DNA of 64,000 bases, taken from positions 2,356,001-2,420,000 of the forward strand of contig NZ_CP059431.1 in the NCBI RefSeq assembly GCF_013874595.1. Direction: 5' to 3'. The DNA comes from Flavobacterium sp. xlx-214 (GTDB taxonomy: Bacteria > Bacteroidota > Bacteroidia > Flavobacteriales > Flavobacteriaceae). Of this stretch, positions 25,549-33,252 are shown piece by piece. The translations under genes were made by a program, and so were the position numbers. Under the pieces are notes generated by a model that worked only from the letters and a program-made list of their open reading frames with translations, made no database searches and was not told where the DNA came from. The first letter of the stretch is position 1; each line of letters begins with the position of its first letter.

Positions 25549-26184
25549 ATGAAAACAAAAGTTTTAGTACTTGGCGCAGCAGGAGCGATTGCTCAACACG
25601 TCATCGAATTTTTACATAACTATACTAATATTGAATTAACGCTCTTTGCAAGACATGCAAGTCAACTTAGTAAATATGCATCTACAGCGAAAATTATTGA
25701 AGGTGACATCGCTAATCCAGAATTGTTAAATGAAGCCATCAAAGATCAGGACATTGTTTACGCAAACCTTTCAGGCGATGTTGATAAATTAGCGACTTTA
25801 ATTTCCAATACAATGACACAGAACGGAATTCAGCGATTAATTTTCGTGACATGTTTAGGTGTATACAACGAAGTTGCAGGAAAATTTGGAGAATGGAATA
25901 ATAGAATGATTGGATCGGATTTAGTGCGTTACGGAAAAGCAACCAAAATTATTGAAGATTCAAAACTCGATTACACTGTTGTTCGTCCATCTTGGTTAAC
26001 CAACAACGATGAGGTTGATTTTGAAACCACACAGAAAGGCGAAGCATTTATAGGAACCGAAGTTTCCAGAAAAGCCGTTGCTGCTTACATTACCGAAGTT
26101 ATCATGAATCCAACTAAAGATTCAAAAGCAAGTGTTGGTGTTAACAAACCTGGTGTTTACGGTGATAAACCTAATTTTTATTAG
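25549..26184 (+). CDS. NAD(P)H-binding SDR-like protein (atypical)
   Basis: Rossmann-fold protein of 211 residues. The glycine motif is GAAGAIAQHVIEFL at about residues 9-22, followed by LTLFARHASQL (the Arg fits NADPH binding). DIVYANLSGDVDK resembles the NmrA/YwnB-type substrate loop, and RLIFVTCLGVY is the active-region strand. The classical YxxxK is replaced by an atypical arrangement (SDLVRYGKATKIIE). Members act as NAD(P)H-dependent reductases or redox sensors. The gene follows two hydrolases in the same direction and ends before a terminator at 26213. Confidence 0.82.
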   Translation: MKTKVLVLGAAGAIAQHVIEFLHNYTNIELTLFARHASQLSKYASTAKIIEGDIANPELLNEAIKDQDIVYANLSGDVDKLATLISNTMTQNGIQRLIFVTCLGVYNEVAGKFGEWNNRMIGSDLVRYGKATKIIEDSKLDYTVVRPSWLTNNDEVDFETTQKGEAFIGTEVSRKAVAAYITEVIMNPTKDSKASVGVNKPGVYGDKPNFY

Positions 26185-26212
26185 AAGTGGATTCAAGTTT
26201 CAGATACGTTTT

Positions 26213-26243
26213 AAAAGTCAGTTATTTAGTAGCTGACTTTTTT
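26213..26243. terminator. Rho-independent terminator
   Basis: Stem AAAAGTCAGTTA / TAGCTGACTTTT with one G-T pair, a 5-base loop and a long T run, closing the hydrolase unit before the arsenic operon. Confidence 0.8.
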
Positions 26244-26297
26244 ATTATTGTTCTACTTTAAAATTATTTTAAAAAAAATGGTCAGAACAAAATTATT

Positions 26298-26313
26298 ATC
26301 GTAATATTGCGAT
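26298..26313. promoter_or_regulatory. ArsR operator 1
   Basis: ATCGTAATATTGCGAT, a 16-bp near-perfect palindrome 18 bases before the arsR start. It differs by one base from the perfect copy at 26686-26701, which strongly suggests both bind the ArsR protein encoded between them. Confidence 0.8.
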
Positions 26314-26331
26314 GTAATAATTCTGTAATAA

Positions 26332-26661
26332 ATGGGAACAACAAAATCAGAGATATTTTCGGAAGAGCAAAACAAGATTGCAACGCTTTTCAAAGTGCTA
26401 GGTCATCCTGCAAGGATTGCGATTTTACAGCATATTGTCAATCAAAAGGCATGTATTTGTAATGATTTGGTGGATGAATTGGGATTAGCTCAAGCAACGA
26501 TTTCTCAACATTTAAAAGAATTGAAATCCATCGGAATTATTCACGGAAATATCGAAGGAAAGTCAGTTTGTTATTGCATCGACACAAAGAATTGGGAGAA
26601 CATTCAAAAAGAATTAGAAACATTTTTTAAACAAGATGTAAAAGTAAATCAATGCTGTTAA
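26332..26661 (+). CDS. arsR: ArsR-family arsenite-responsive repressor
   Basis: Winged-helix repressor of 109 residues. The metal-binding ACICND stretch (about residues 41-46) corresponds to the ELCVCD motif of As(III)-sensing ArsR proteins. The recognition helix lies in LAQATISQHLKEL. Further cysteines occur in SVCYCID and the terminal CC, which could add metal ligands. Twin operators before this gene and the next (26298-26313 and 26686-26701) show autoregulation. The repressor should release DNA when arsenite or antimonite binds, opening the detoxification genes. Confidence 0.93.
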   Translation: MGTTKSEIFSEEQNKIATLFKVLGHPARIAILQHIVNQKACICNDLVDELGLAQATISQHLKELKSIGIIHGNIEGKSVCYCIDTKNWENIQKELETFFKQDVKVNQCC

Positions 26662-26685
26662 AAGCATTTTTTTATATTCAAACAC

Positions 26686-26701
26686 ATCGTAATATTACGA
26701 T
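26686..26701. promoter_or_regulatory. ArsR operator 2
   Basis: ATCGTAATATTACGAT is a perfect 16-bp palindrome 32 bases before the DUF6428 start. Its presence after arsR shows that the structural genes have their own repressed promoter. Confidence 0.82.
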
Positions 26702-26733
26702 ATTGAATAAACAAAACCTTAAATAAAATCAAT

Positions 26734-27198
26734 ATGAAACTATCACAAATCAAAGAAATTTTACCAACATTAGATAATGTTGAATTTCAATTAGAAAACG
26801 GAACTATGGTTCCTGAGCATTTTCACGTAACAGAAGTTGGACAAATCACAAAACATTTTATCGATTGCGGCGGAACAGTTCGACACGAAAAAGTGGTGAA
26901 CTTTCAATTATGGAATGCTAACGATTTTGATCATCGCTTGAAACCAACCAAATTATTGAACATTATTCAACTTTCAGAAGAAAAATTAGGAATTGAAGAT
27001 TCTGAAATTGAAGTAGAATTTCAAGCGGAAACAATTGGAAAATACGATTTGGATTTCAATGGAAAAATCTTCATCCTAAAGAATAAGCAAACAGCTTGTT
27101 TAGCTTCTGATGCGTGCGGAATCCCACCAGAAAAGCAAAAAGTTAAAATTGGAGAACCACAAGCGGCTTGTTGCGCGACAAACTCTGGATGTTGTTAA
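26734..27198 (+). CDS. DUF6428 family protein of the arsenic operon
   Basis: Conserved small protein (154 residues) commonly found between arsR and arsC in Bacteroidota. The core contains VPEHFHVTEVGQITKHFIDCGG and FQLWNANDFDHRLKP. The C-terminal tail is cysteine-rich: CLASDAC, then CCATNSGCC at the end, a likely metal or arsenite-binding site. The biochemical role is not known; a chaperone or scavenger for As(III) is plausible from the cysteines and position. It has its own ArsR operator and leads a three-gene unit with 18 and 1 base gaps. Confidence 0.85.
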   Translation: MKLSQIKEILPTLDNVEFQLENGTMVPEHFHVTEVGQITKHFIDCGGTVRHEKVVNFQLWNANDFDHRLKPTKLLNIIQLSEEKLGIEDSEIEVEFQAETIGKYDLDFNGKIFILKNKQTACLASDACGIPPEKQKVKIGEPQAACCATNSGCC

Positions 27199-27216
27199 TT
27201 TTTAAATAGCATACGC

Positions 27217-27831
27217 ATGTATTCTAAACTTTCAGAAACCATCCAATCGATTCTCGATTTTAATACGTTATCTACCGAAAGAAAGGCTGTTTTGCAGCCT
27301 TTGGTAGATTTCATTGAGCAAAAAATAGCGAATCATCAGAACATAAATATTAATTTCATTTGTACGCACAATTCCCGCCGAAGTCATTTGTCGCAAATTT
27401 GGGCGCAAGTGGCGGCTTTGTATTTTAAAATTCCTACTGTTTATTGCTATTCTGGCGGAACGGAAAAAACGGCTTTGTCTCCAAAAGTCGTAGAAACTTT
27501 ACAACACCAAGGTTTTGAAATTTTAAAAATATCGGAAAATACAAATCCCGTTTATGCCATTAAATTTGATGAAAATGCTGCTCCAATTATTGGTTTTTCA
27601 AAGAAATTTGATAGTCCATTCAATCCCGTTTCAGATTTTGCAGCGGTGATGACTTGCTCCCAAGCGGATGAGGGATGTCCGTTTATCGCAGGCGCTGAAA
27701 AAAGAATTCCAATAACCTACGAAGATCCAAAATTGTCTGATAATACGCCCGAACAAACAAAAATATATGCAGAAAGAAGTTTGCAAATCGCTACCGAAAT
27801 GTTTTATGTTTTTTCAAAATTGAAACTTTAA
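27217..27831 (+). CDS. arsC: Arsenate reductase-like low-molecular-weight phosphatase
   Basis: LMW-PTP-fold arsenate reductase of 204 residues. It is longer than classical thioredoxin-linked ArsC because of an N-terminal helical extension of about 40 residues. The P-loop CTHNSRRS (about 49-56) has the C-x5-R-S signature. Later cysteines in [16 protein letters not shown] can form the redox relay, and the acid lies in ITYEDPKL. It converts As(V) to As(III) for the following pump. ATG 18 bases after DUF6428; the stop is 1 base before the ACR3 ATG. Confidence 0.88.
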   Translation: MYSKLSETIQSILDFNTLSTERKAVLQPLVDFIEQKIANHQNININFICTHNSRRSHLSQIWAQVAALYFKIPTVYCYSGGTEKTALSPKVVETLQHQGFEILKISENTNPVYAIKFDENAAPIIGFSKKFDSPFNPVSDFAAVMTCSQADEGCPFIAGAEKRIPITYEDPKLSDNTPEQTKIYAERSLQIATEMFYVFSKLKL

Positions 27832-27832
27832 A

Positions 27833-28861
27833 ATGCAACCAAAACTTAAATTTTTAGACCGATATCTCACACTTTGGATTTTCCTTGCGATGGCTTTGGG
27901 TATTGCAATTGGTTCCTTTTTTCCAAATATTTCCACGGTTACCGAAAGTCTGTCGATGGGTTCAACAAATATTCCGTTGGCAATTGGTTTGATTTTGATG
28001 ATGTATCCACCATTAGCAAAAGTAGATTACAGCCTGCTTCCAAAGGTATTCAAAGACAAAAAAGTCATTGCTATTTCTTTAGTTCTCAATTGGGTTGTCG
28101 GAACTTTACTGATGTTCGGATTAGCGATTCTTTTTCTTCGCAACGAGCCTGAATACATGAGCGGACTCATTTTAATTGGTTTGGCCCGATGCATTGCGAT
28201 GGTTATTGTTTGGAATGATTTAGCCAAAGGAAATCGCGAATACGCCGCACTTTTAGTTGCTCTCAACAGTATTTTCCAAATGGTTTCCTACAGTTTTCTG
28301 GTTTGGTTGTTTATCAATGTGCTTCCCAATAAATTAGGCTTGGCGAATTTCAACGTCAATGTGTCGATGAAAGACGTTATGCAAAGTGTTTTAACTTATT
28401 TGGGAATTCCGTTTTTAGCGGGATTTTTAAGTCGCTATTTTTTAGTGAAACTCAAAGGAGTCGAGTGGTACAACCGAAAATTTATTCCAAAAATTTCGCC
28501 AATAACATTGTATGCATTGTTGTTTACCATCGTTTTGATGTTTAGTTTGAAAGGCGAAAAAATCATTGAACTTCCTTTAGATGTTCTGAAAATTGCAATT
28601 CCGCTCGTCATCTATTTTGTGTTGATGTTTTTCATCAGTTTCTTCATCAGCAAAGTCTTGAAAGTTCCCTACGACAAAAATGCTTCAATCTCATTTACGG
28701 CAACGAGCAACAATTTCGAATTAGCCATTGCCGTTGCGATTTCCATCTTCGGAATTCATTCTGCTCAAGCATTTGTAGGCGTTATCGGACCTTTAGTAGA
28801 AGTTCCCATTCTTATTTTATTGGTTAAAGCCAGTTTGTGGTTGAGGAAGAAATATTATTAA
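27833..28861 (+). CDS. arsB: ACR3-family arsenite efflux permease
   Basis: Inner-membrane arsenite exporter with about ten transmembrane helices in 342 residues, of the ACR3 type. Diagnostic features are [23 protein letters not shown], with the essential cysteine in helix 4, and the [14 protein letters not shown] motif in helix 9 followed by [10 protein letters not shown]. All are intact. It ends the arsenic operon. A short remnant reading frame follows 11 bases later. Confidence 0.94.
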   Translation: MQPKLKFLDRYLTLWIFLAMALGIAIGSFFPNISTVTESLSMGSTNIPLAIGLILMMYPPLAKVDYSLLPKVFKDKKVIAISLVLNWVVGTLLMFGLAILFLRNEPEYMSGLILIGLARCIAMVIVWNDLAKGNREYAALLVALNSIFQMVSYSFLVWLFINVLPNKLGLANFNVNVSMKDVMQSVLTYLGIPFLAGFLSRYFLVKLKGVEWYNRKFIPKISPITLYALLFTIVLMFSLKGEKIIELPLDVLKIAIPLVIYFVLMFFISFFISKVLKVPYDKNASISFTATSNNFELAIAVAISIFGIHSAQAFVGVIGPLVEVPILILLVKASLWLRKKYY

Positions 28862-28872
28862 TTTACACGAAT

Positions 28873-28965
28873 ATGAAACTTTACATAGAAATGCCTGCTT
28901 CCTTGAAACCATTTTATCTGGAAGAGCTAAAACAATACAAAAGTAGCATTATTCATTTTCAATAA
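28873..28965 (+). pseudogene. Short ORF remnant at the end of the arsenic operon
   Basis: Thirty codons starting MKLYIEMPASLKPFYLEELK and ending at a TAA. The codon style matches the arsenic genes upstream, but the frame runs into the 3' end of the opposite-strand gene at 28949. It is probably the first part of a lost fourth operon gene, cut off where the island ends. The family cannot be named. It could also be a chance ORF. Confidence 0.4.
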
Positions 28966-29782
28966 CTCTTGTATATACATCATATTCTGTATTGCTTTTG
29001 CTGTTATTAGTTGCTTCAATTAGGTATTCCATATTTTGAAATATCCAATTGCGGTTACCATTAATAGTTTCATTTAAATCAATATTCTCTAGATATACAC
29101 TGTCCTTTTCAATATTTATTTTTATGTACGTTTTAATTTCTGGTGTAAAAGGTGTGGTTTGCTTTTCACTGTAATGTTCACCAGTAGTCATACTTTTCAT
29201 CTCTAGAAAAAGATAATTGTTTAGTATATGATAATTGCAAACATATTCACGCCTAATATCCGTTTCTTGTACAATTATTGCTTGTCCAAATCTTGTAAAA
29301 TGAATTGAATTATGTGATGAATTAGAACCTTTATACCAATACTGATCTGTTGTCATTGCATATGATCGATGCATGATAAAATCTGACCCGTTTTTCGGAT
29401 CAACAAGGGTAACAGCTGTATCCGTTAATTCTTTAATTACAATTTTACTTGGAGTTTGCCTTGCTTTTGATAATTTTTCTTTGTCACACTTAATTCTAAA
29501 TAATTTAATTTCGTTTTTAGCTGGATTGTATTTGTATATACCCTTACAATTTGTCACATAATACATACCCCCAGAATATCCATAAGTATGGATAAAAGTA
29601 CCATTTTCGTCAAAATAATAATTGTCAAAAAAGACGCTTCCCAGATTTCCTGTAGATTTTGACCAATACTCATTGAAAAATGTATTTTTATTACTACTCT
29701 TTATAGCAACTTTATTAGTCTGACTAATGGCTGTTTTATTTGTTAAAAGAAAAATGAGGAGTAAGGTAAATTTAGCTTTCAT
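28949..29782 (-). CDS. Hypothetical secreted protein
   Basis: Not recognised; 277 residues from the ATG at 29782. A longer frame would need a TTG start nine bases earlier. The N-terminus is a signal peptide (MKAKFTLLLIFLLTNKTAIS, cleaved near ISQT). The mature part is beta-rich: GSVFFDNYYFDENGTFIHTYGY, YVTNCKGIYKYNPAKNEI, SDFIMHRSYAMTTDQYWY, ENIDLNETINGNRNWIF. It resembles a lipocalin-like or META-like barrel by pattern only. The 3' end abuts the arsenic island, so this gene marks the right border of the transferred block. Confidence 0.6.
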   Translation of the reverse strand: MKAKFTLLLIFLLTNKTAISQTNKVAIKSSNKNTFFNEYWSKSTGNLGSVFFDNYYFDENGTFIHTYGYSGGMYYVTNCKGIYKYNPAKNEIKLFRIKCDKEKLSKARQTPSKIVIKELTDTAVTLVDPKNGSDFIMHRSYAMTTDQYWYKGSNSSHNSIHFTRFGQAIIVQETDIRREYVCNYHILNNYLFLEMKSMTTGEHYSEKQTTPFTPEIKTYIKINIEKDSVYLENIDLNETINGNRNWIFQNMEYLIEATNNSKSNTEYDVYTRVIENE

Positions 29783-29934
29783 TAAATGCAATTTGGTTTA
29801 AAATATTGAACAATAATGCAATTAAATGTAAGGGATTTAAAATAAATACTTTGATAAATTTACTCTAAAAACAAATTTTTTTTGAAGATTAGATAGTAGA
29901 AACATTTATATTCGAATCATATTGCTCTCAAATT

Positions 29935-30480
29935 TCACAAGCTTTCTTGTCCTTTTGTTTCCACCGCTTTGATAATCCATTCTTCGAAAGTTCGCCACGA
30001 ATTTAGTTCGTCTGATGTTTCCACATATTCCTCAATTGGATATTCATGACAATAGACATCAAAATTCTTTTCGTCGGTTTTAGAGGTGCAAAATCCCATC
30101 CAATCGCCCATAGAAAGATGGGAACCTATAATCATAAATTCGTATTCAATCGGTTCCTCGATTTCTTGCTGAAAAAGTGTGTTATACTCTTGTAATTGTG
30201 CTAAACTGTAAAGTTCAAAACTTGTTGAATATTCTCCAACAAAGAATTCGCCACTGCCAATTTCTTTCAAAAAATGATAGTAAGAATCTGGAAGCAAATT
30301 ATTTGTAAATGCCTTAATTGCTTCTACTTCTTCGAAAGCTAAAGTTTGCACTGAAAATTTAAGATGTTCCACCTCAAGGATTTCTTCTCTATCTTTCCAC
30401 TTTTTTGTTTCAAGAATAACTTCGTTAGATTCAATCCAGTTTTGCAATGTTTTAATCACTTCTTTAAAGTTGTTGTTCAT
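29935..30480 (-). CDS. SMI1/KNR4 (SUKH)-like protein
   Basis: Cytoplasmic protein of 181 residues resembling the SUKH superfamily, in which many members are immunity proteins to contact-dependent toxins. The pattern LAFEEVEAIKAFTNNLLPDSYYHFLKEIGSGEFF is the classical N-terminal SUKH helix-turn region, and MIIGSHLSMGDWMGF the central strand. The acidic end EEWIIKAVET completes the fold. It is the last of a compact minus-strand group (29935-31744) whose other members are small lipoprotein, DUF6881-like and zinc-ribbon proteins. No cognate toxin is visible in the window next to it. Confidence 0.72.
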   Translation of the reverse strand: MNNNFKEVIKTLQNWIESNEVILETKKWKDREEILEVEHLKFSVQTLAFEEVEAIKAFTNNLLPDSYYHFLKEIGSGEFFVGEYSTSFELYSLAQLQEYNTLFQQEIEEPIEYEFMIIGSHLSMGDWMGFCTSKTDEKNFDVYCHEYPIEEYVETSDELNSWRTFEEWIIKAVETKGQESL

Positions 30481-30481
30481 T

Positions 30482-30880
30482 TTATTTCTTTATTTCGATT
30501 CTACTTTTTGAGAAGAATTTTCTTTTCTTCTTTAAAAATTCCTGAATACTTTCTGGCGATTTGTATACTTCCTTTTTATTTCTCTTTTGAATGATAATAG
30601 AATCAATATTCTGCGTTAAATTATGTTGAATGTTTTCATCATCCCAATAACCAATAGTAAAATGGGTAGTAAATTCATTTTTGCTTTGTGCAGAAATTTC
30701 CAATGGATTCGAGACTTTTTCAAATCCGGATATATTTTTAGCTTCTTCTTTAAAATAAATTTTGATAGAAGATGATTCTCTTTTAGTTTTCAACGTCAAT
30801 GTCCGTATGGGATCGCAACTTGTGGTTAGGGAAATCAAAAAAAGACTAAAACTTAATGTTATTATTGTTTTGAAATTCAT
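30482..30880 (-). CDS. Small lipoprotein
   Basis: Not recognised; 132 residues starting at ATG 30880, which begins MNFKTIITLSFSLFLISLTTSC, a clear lipobox. An upstream in-frame ATG at 30967 would hide this signal and overlap the DUF6881-like gene. The mature protein is Lys/Ser-rich and ends in a very basic tail (EFLKKKRKFFSKSRIEIKK). A central DNIQHNLTQNIDSIIIQKR segment suggests a small beta sandwich. One base separates it from the SUKH-like gene, so they are co-transcribed; the combination suggests immunity or toxin-neutralising function, an inference. Confidence 0.62.
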   Translation of the reverse strand: MNFKTIITLSFSLFLISLTTSCDPIRTLTLKTKRESSSIKIYFKEEAKNISGFEKVSNPLEISAQSKNEFTTHFTIGYWDDENIQHNLTQNIDSIIIQKRNKKEVYKSPESIQEFLKKKRKFFSKSRIEIKK

Positions 30881-30929
30881 AAATTGTTTGTTTATAATTT
30901 CTTGATAGATTCTATATAGGGTATCCACC

Positions 30930-31208
30930 TCAACGCAATACATTATTCCAAATGGTTTCGAAATCATCTTTGGTTATTTCAAATCCTTCAAAAGCATCAT
31001 CATCATTAATTTCTGCGATGGATGGAATCATTTGATCCGAAAGAATCGATGGACCCCAAGTTTGGTTTTCATCAGCAAAACCGATCAGTTCACCATTTTT
31101 AAGAAATTCAATTTTACGGGTCTCATAACCGTCCGAATCAATTTCGGAATAGAAAGCATACGGCTCTTCTTCAAAAATATGACGCCAAATGACTTTAATA
31201 TATTTCAT
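30930..31208 (-). CDS. DUF6881-like protein
   Basis: Small acidic protein of 92 residues with the pattern MKYIKVIWRHIFEEEP, YSEIDSDGYETRKIEFLKNG and FEITKDDFETIWNN, matching the DUF6881 family. Such proteins recur next to polymorphic toxin loci and are suspected immunity or accessory proteins; no activity is known. It overlaps the preceding gene by ATGA (31205-31208) and lies 49 bases before the lipoprotein gene. Confidence 0.7.
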   Translation of the reverse strand: MKYIKVIWRHIFEEEPYAFYSEIDSDGYETRKIEFLKNGELIGFADENQTWGPSILSDQMIPSIAEINDDDAFEGFEITKDDFETIWNNVLR

Positions 31209-31744
31209 GATTTCTGACGTTTTATCGTTTCAATTTTAGCTTCAATTTTTTTTATTTGTTTGTGCCAATAATCAAGTCCTTCCTGATTTTTAACAACAAC
31301 TTTTTTGTAATCTGCATTGATTGACGATAATTTATGCCAATTTCGCTGCTCATCTTTGATACGTTCTTGTTTGGTTTCAGGCTCAATTCGGTTTCTCCAA
31401 AACTCTAATTCAGTAAAATAATGCATTTTAATATTTTCAAAATACTTTAGCAAAGCCTCATGATCTCTCGGAATGTAACCGGGACCAGTACAACCACAAG
31501 AATGAAAAGTAATGCCAACTTCGTACAGATTTTTCAGGTGAGTCCAAGCTTTATCATCAATCATTTTTGGCGATTCAAAATCTTTTCCCATTGATGCCAT
31601 TTCACCAGCACATTGCGGACATTTAGTTGGCGAATCGTGTTTTGTTCCTTTCTTAATATCCATCCATAAGCGACGTTTGAAAGTCTTTTGACAATCAAAA
31701 CAGGCATAATGATTTTTATATGCGATCATCGCGTATTTACACAT
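31205..31744 (-). CDS. Protein with zinc ribbons
   Basis: Protein of 179 residues. The N-terminal part carries two CxxC knuckles (YACFDCQKTF and KCPQCAGEM), typical of a zinc ribbon. A third cysteine cluster, SCGCTGPGYIP, follows. The C-terminal 90 residues are helical and charged, ending with a coiled-coil-like KKIEAKIETIKRQKS. It heads the minus-strand group and overlaps the DUF6881-like gene by 4 bases. Zinc ribbons suggest nucleic-acid or protein binding. The exact family is not identified. Confidence 0.65.
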   Translation of the reverse strand: MCKYAMIAYKNHYACFDCQKTFKRRLWMDIKKGTKHDSPTKCPQCAGEMASMGKDFESPKMIDDKAWTHLKNLYEVGITFHSCGCTGPGYIPRDHEALLKYFENIKMHYFTELEFWRNRIEPETKQERIKDEQRNWHKLSSINADYKKVVVKNQEGLDYWHKQIKKIEAKIETIKRQKS

Positions 31745-31952
31745 GATATTTTATAAATTTTCGAGGATTAATCGAGTTCTATCGTAAGGAGTTTCCCAAA
31801 ATCTTCTATCTCCTTGTGTTTATAACTTTTTGTTCATAAAGATTTAAAGAACTTAAGTCATATTTTAATTACTTTTTTATTGATACTTTTCTATAATATA
31901 AAAATGTCTAAACATAATAGTTATATACAAAAAAGGGTAAGGTTAAATCTTC

Positions 31953-32579
31953 TTAAAGTAACTTTTCTCTTTTTAGAACCTGTACTAATTCATGGTAGTC
32001 TTTAACTTCAAAATCGACTATCATTTTGCTTACTTTTTTCTGAATACCACTTTTACTTAATGATAAAAACTGATCTAATTGATTTATTTTAAAACCTTGA
32101 GTTAAGTACATTAGAATTTCTCTATTAGTTGCATCTAGTAAAGTTGTTTTTTTATTAATACTTAAAATAGCTTCTTTAACTTTAACAGATAAATAAGGAT
32201 GGTCTAGTTTATTACTCAACAAACCATCCATTAATTCTTGATTAAAGTCTATTTTTGAAATAAGAGCGTAAGGTTGAACCCTCTGATTTATGTTATAAAG
32301 TATCATCGATTCATGATGAGCAGTAATTAAAATAATGCGACAATTTGGTTTTAATTCTTTTAGCAAAAGCGCGCAATCGGCTCCATTATGTAAATTTTTT
32401 TCATCATAACTAGGAATATTATAATCAATAAAAGCCAAATCAACTTGCGGGTCTGTAAGTAACCACTGATAGAATTCTTTACAATCTAAAACCTTTTGAA
32501 ATGAGTTTTCTGTTGGATTAAGATAAAGAGCATATCCATCTAAAGTCATTAAATGATCGTCAAGTAACAATATATTCAT
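31953..32579 (-). CDS. Orphan NarL/LuxR-type response regulator
   Basis: Response regulator of 208 residues. The receiver domain has DDH at 7-9, Asp52 in FIDYNIPS, and ILITAHHES as switch region. The C-terminal helix-turn-helix resembles LuxR-type (TNREILMYLTQGFKINQLDQFLSLSKSGIQKKVSKM) but departs from the GerE consensus. No kinase is adjacent in its operon. The two TPR kinases at 36589 and 44451 are of the HisKA_3 class that pairs with NarL-type regulators, and lie 4 and 12 kb away in the opposite orientation; pairing is inference. Confidence 0.82.
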   Translation of the reverse strand: MNILLLDDHLMTLDGYALYLNPTENSFQKVLDCKEFYQWLLTDPQVDLAFIDYNIPSYDEKNLHNGADCALLLKELKPNCRIILITAHHESMILYNINQRVQPYALISKIDFNQELMDGLLSNKLDHPYLSVKVKEAILSINKKTTLLDATNREILMYLTQGFKINQLDQFLSLSKSGIQKKVSKMIVDFEVKDYHELVQVLKREKLL

Positions 32580-32820
32580 AAAGGTGTGTCCTATTTAAAA
32601 AGTACTAAATTAAAAAATATTATAGGTCTTTACTTTTTTGGTTTCTATTTTAACAAAATCAAAAATACATCATGTAATTAATAGTTAGCCTGCAAACAAA
32701 GTGTATTTTTTATTGGATTAATCTTTTCAACAAAGAAGGTAAAAACATGTGAGGAGCTATTTTTTTCATTTGCTTATGATATAATTGAAGTGTTAATTTA
32801 GATTTTTACAACATAATTAT
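32580..32820. other. Intergenic region between divergent regulators
   Basis: AT-rich and without an ORF. It holds the promoter of the response regulator (minus) and the upstream part of the BlaI-type promoter (plus). I see nothing else in it. Confidence 0.5.
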
Positions 32821-32838
32821 ATTCTACGTTTGTAGAAT
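32821..32838. promoter_or_regulatory. BlaI-type operator 1, holding the -33 element
   Basis: ATTCTACGTTTGTAGAAT is a perfect 7+4+7 palindrome with the TACn..nGTA core of MecI/BlaI operators. The TTG at 32830-32832 lies inside it and is 20 bases before the -7 box in operator 2. Confidence 0.85.
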
Positions 32839-32847
32839 TAAAATATT

Positions 32848-32865
32848 ATTCTACATTTGTAGAGA
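32848..32865. promoter_or_regulatory. BlaI-type operator 2, holding the -7 box
   Basis: ATTCTACATTTGTAGAGA repeats operator 1 with centres 27 bp apart. It contains TACATTTG (32853-32860), a full TAnnTTTG -7 box, 20 bases before the ATG. Repressor bound here would cover the promoter directly. Confidence 0.85.
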
Positions 32866-32880
32866 TTTAAATTATTTCTG

Positions 32881-33252
32881 ATGACACTTTCCAATACCGA
32901 AGAACAATTAATGGAATACATATGGAAGCTTAAAAAAGCTTTTATGAAAGATATTTTGAATGAGTATCCTGATCCTAAACCGGCAAATACAACAGTTGCA
33001 ACGCTTTTGAAACGTATGACCGATAAAAAGTTTGTAGCTTATAACGAAGTTGGTAAAACACGTGAATATTATCCTTTGGTAAAAAAAACAGATTATTTTT
33101 CTAAACATGTTAACGGTTTAATAAAGAATTTTTTTAACGATTCTGCAACACAGTTTGCATCTTTTTTTACAAAATCGACTAATTTATCAGAAACAGAATT
33201 AGAAGAACTAAAAAAAATCATAGAAGGTGAACTTTTAAAGAAGAAAAAATGA
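32881..33252 (+). CDS. BlaI/MecI/CopY-family repressor
   Basis: Winged-helix repressor of 123 residues. The start MTLSNTEEQLMEYIWKL and the recognition region NTTVATLLKRMTDKKFVAYNEVGKTREYYP are typical. The C-terminal dimerisation and cleavage region (SATQFASFFTKSTNLSETELEELKKII) follows the BlaI pattern. It overlaps the M56 gene by ATGA. Twin operators in its own promoter show autoregulation. In the usual model the M56 sensor triggers cleavage of the repressor at the dimerisation helix. Confidence 0.93.
   Translation: MTLSNTEEQLMEYIWKLKKAFMKDILNEYPDPKPANTTVATLLKRMTDKKFVAYNEVGKTREYYPLVKKTDYFSKHVNGLIKNFFNDSATQFASFFTKSTNLSETELEELKKIIEGELLKKKK

Noticed and set aside
30881-30967. N-terminal extension of the small lipoprotein
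   Set aside because: It overlaps the DUF6881-like gene and would bury the lipobox signal.
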